This document shows, in pieces, positions 62,479-64,000 of a DNA stretch of 64,000 nucleotides (positions are counted from its first letter, which is position 1; every line of letters begins with the position of its first letter). A program made the translations under genes and the position numbers. The notes beneath the pieces were generated by a model. It searched no databases. It had not been told where the DNA came from and was given only the letters and a program-made list of their open reading frames with translations. The DNA is from an uncultured Polaribacter sp. Its GTDB lineage: Bacteria; Bacteroidota; Bacteroidia; Flavobacteriales; Flavobacteriaceae. The DNA is taken from NCBI GenBank assembly GCA_943788865.1, contig CALSRX010000004.1, forward strand, positions 558,001 to 622,000. The letters are read 5' to 3'.

Positions 62479-63690
62479 ATGAACAAAATAATCATCATTG
62501 GTGGAGGAGCAGCTGGTTTTTTTACAGCAATCAATGCCAAAGAACAAAATCCCAATTTAGACATTACCATTCTTGAAAAAGGAAATGATGTTTTACAAAA
62601 AGTGAAGATTTCGGGTGGCGGACGTTGTAATGTTACGCATGCGTGTTTTGAACCCAAAGAATTGGTCAAATTCTATCCGAGAGGAGAAAAAGAATTGCTT
62701 GGTCCTTTTCATACCTTTATGACTGGTGATACCTTTGAGTGGTTTGATGATCGTGGTGTTCCGTTGAAAATTGAAGATGATAACCGCGTTTTTCCAGAAG
62801 CAAATACATCGCAGGCAATCATAGATTGTTTTCAAAATGGGGTAGACAAACTCGGGATTAAAGTGTTGAAAAATCACGGAGTCAATTCGGTTTCTAAAAA
62901 AGACAATCAATGGATTGTTGCTACAAAAAATGAAAATTTTATTGCTGATAAATTAGTGATTGCTGCTGGAAGTAGTAATAAGATTTGGGAATTGGTAAAA
63001 ACGCTAGATCATACTATTGTAGAGCCAGTTCCATCCTTGTTTACTTTTAATATCAAAGACAAACGGATTATTGATTTACTCGGAATCTCTGTTTCGAATG
63101 CAACAGTGAATATTGTGGGGACAAAATTAGAATCATCAGGACCTTTATTAATTACTCATTGGGGAATGAGCGGTCCAGCAGTATTAAAACTATCTGCTTT
63201 TGGAGCACGAATTTTAGCCGATAAAGATTATCAATACAATGTGCAAGTAAATTGGGTGTCTAGACCTACAGATAAAGTGTTGAATGTGCTACTCAACTTA
63301 AAAAAGAAAGAACCCAAAAAAACAGTGATTTTAAAATCTCAGTTTTCTGAAATTCCAAAAAGATTGTGGGAGCGTTTGGTCTTGGCTTCTGACATTACAG
63401 AAACGCAAAAATGGGCGGACTTGAGTAATCTTCATTTAGAAAAATTAGCCAACCAATTGACCAAAGGAGTATTTAATGCAAACGGAAAAAGTACGTTTAA
63501 AGAAGAGTTTGTAACTGCAGGCGGAATCGATTTAAAAGAGATTAATTTTAAACGTTTTGAAAGTAGAAAACACGAGAATTTATTTTTTGTTGGAGAAATC
63601 TTAAATATAGACGCGGTAACTGGCGGTTTTAATTTTCAGAATGCTTGGACAGGTGGTTTTATTGCCGCAAAAGCAATTGCAGAAGATTAA
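62479..63690 (+). CDS. BaiN/HI0933-family NAD(P)/FAD-dependent oxidoreductase
   Basis: 403 residues from the ATG at 62479 (MNKIIIIGGGAAGFF); a TTG 30 bases upstream is in frame but adds a non-family tail. The FAD-binding GGGAAG (8-13), the VKISGGGRCNVTHAC block (about 49-63), LVIAAGSSNKIWEL, THWGMSGPAVL, and the C-terminal TAGGIDLKEINF and FVGEILNIDAVTGGFNFQNAWTGG blocks are those of the YhiN/BaiN group. The physiological substrate of these flavoproteins is unclear in most bacteria. Confidence 0.92.
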   Translation: MNKIIIIGGGAAGFFTAINAKEQNPNLDITILEKGNDVLQKVKISGGGRCNVTHACFEPKELVKFYPRGEKELLGPFHTFMTGDTFEWFDDRGVPLKIEDDNRVFPEANTSQAIIDCFQNGVDKLGIKVLKNHGVNSVSKKDNQWIVATKNENFIADKLVIAAGSSNKIWELVKTLDHTIVEPVPSLFTFNIKDKRIIDLLGISVSNATVNIVGTKLESSGPLLITHWGMSGPAVLKLSAFGARILADKDYQYNVQVNWVSRPTDKVLNVLLNLKKKEPKKTVILKSQFSEIPKRLWERLVLASDITETQKWADLSNLHLEKLANQLTKGVFNANGKSTFKEEFVTAGGIDLKEINFKRFESRKHENLFFVGEILNIDAVTGGFNFQNAWTGGFIAAKAIAED

Positions 63691-63692
63691 GG

Positions 63693-63850
63693 GTTTCGCT
63701 AACGTTTGGTGTATGGTTAGTTGCACCTGCCTGCCAGTAGGCAGGTGTTTAAGCACCTAATTTAGCAAATACAAACCAAACAGAAAATCCGCGAGGATTT
63801 TCAGAAGTAGGCGAAATCAAGCAATTACTTATAGCCATTGTTGTGCTTTC
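63693..63850. repeat. Dispersed flavobacterial element with attC-like ends (copy 2), carrying a nested palindrome
   Basis: Same plan as 8563-8702: TTTCGCTAACG at the left, GTGTTTAAGCACCTAATTTAG, the hairpin GAAAATCC-GCGA-GGATTTTC, AAGTAGGCGAAA, and a right arm GCAATTACTTATA. A 24-base segment CACCTGCCTGCC...GGCAGGTG (63724-63747, 8-bp stem) is inserted relative to copy 1. The outer right box is diverged. Confidence 0.8.
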
Positions 63851-63878
63851 GTTATTTATTTAATAATTCTTTAGGTAT

Positions 63879-64000
63879 CTATCTATCTATCTCTTCTATA
63901 CCCTTTTCAATCCACTCAATAGTTCTTTCAAAATCAGACACTTCCATACTTCTTCCAAGCATTGCTTCAGCAATTAATGTTTCGAATTCAGAGTCATAAA
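63879..64000 (-). CDS. Unidentified protein, C-terminal part only (runs off the window)
   Basis: The last 40 codons of a frame that enters from the window edge. It is rich in acidic residues (LIAEAMLGRSMEVSDFERTI, then EWIEKGIEEIDR) and probably helical. The stop codon TAG lies within a four-unit GATA repeat (minus strand), so the end of the protein could vary with repeat number. It begins downstream of, and is bordered by, the dispersed element at 63693-63850. No family recognised. Confidence 0.45.
   Translation of the reverse strand, partial: YDSEFETLIAEAMLGRSMEVSDFERTIEWIEKGIEEIDR

Overview
The window looks like a chromosomal segment of a marine-type member of the Flavobacteriaceae (Polaribacter/Tenacibaculum-like). 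Base composition is AT-rich. Many starts are preceded by the Bacteroidetes -7 element TAnnTTTG rather than a Shine-Dalgarno. Protein families typical of the group occur (GYDIA-type GHMP kinase beside HMG-CoA reductase, DUF4920, DUF4407, stand-alone MnmD, ComEC without a C-terminal lactamase domain). Dispersed flavobacterial palindromic repeats sit in many intergenic gaps. Genus-level placement is inference.

Layout. 0.2-7.7 kb is housekeeping: MBL hydrolase, ilvE, DUF4920, mnmD, a glycosyltransferase, a frameshifted flippase-like gene, ruvC and hemW. 7.8-10.4 kb is accessory: a frameshifted cyclase, then an SDR gene bracketed by two attC-like palindromic elements, a GNAT and a YjbR-type protein. 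10.5-35 kb is the centre of interest, a probable collagen-peptide / hydroxyproline (and possibly hydroxylysine) catabolic locus of an AraC regulator and two long convergent gene sets. The plus-strand set (11.5-23.7 kb) holds the four enzymes of trans-4-hydroxy-L-proline degradation to 2-oxoglutarate (epimerase, D-hydroxyproline dehydrogenase-like FAD enzyme, DHDPS-family deaminase, semialdehyde dehydrogenase) plus four peptidases (M61, DUF885, S9, M24). The minus-strand set (35.0-23.7 kb) holds trans-3-hydroxy-L-proline dehydratase, a pyrroline-2-carboxylate reductase-like protein, a lipoprotein glycosidase, a kinase-M23-aminotransferase fusion resembling hydroxylysine kinase plus phosphohydroxylysine lyase, and a beta-propeller amidohydrolase. 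The two sets meet tail to tail with a 4-base overlap.

Within the plus-strand set the DHDPS gene seems to have been replaced. The intact gene at 11543-12499 is clearly more GC-rich than its neighbours, and directly behind it lies the decayed C-terminal half of another DHDPS gene (12502-12909) with two frameshifts and a nonsense codon.

35-44 kb carries adenine deaminase, a PhnA-like protein, DUF4407, a lipoprotein PPIase, a second DPP-IV-like peptidase, an M20 dipeptidase, tRNA-Leu(TAG) and an IS6-family insertion sequence that abuts a stress-response membrane-protein gene with a stop at codon 3. 44-64 kb is mostly housekeeping: BI-1, DEAD-box helicase, two tandem M14 carboxypeptidases (one lacking its zinc ligands), thioesterase, C-terminal processing protease, surE, lpxB, comEC, a thioredoxin-like protein, a POT peptide transporter, HMG-CoA reductase, a GHMP kinase and a BaiN-type flavoprotein. 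It ends in another large dispersed repeat and a partial gene. No CRISPR array, rRNA or prophage was seen.
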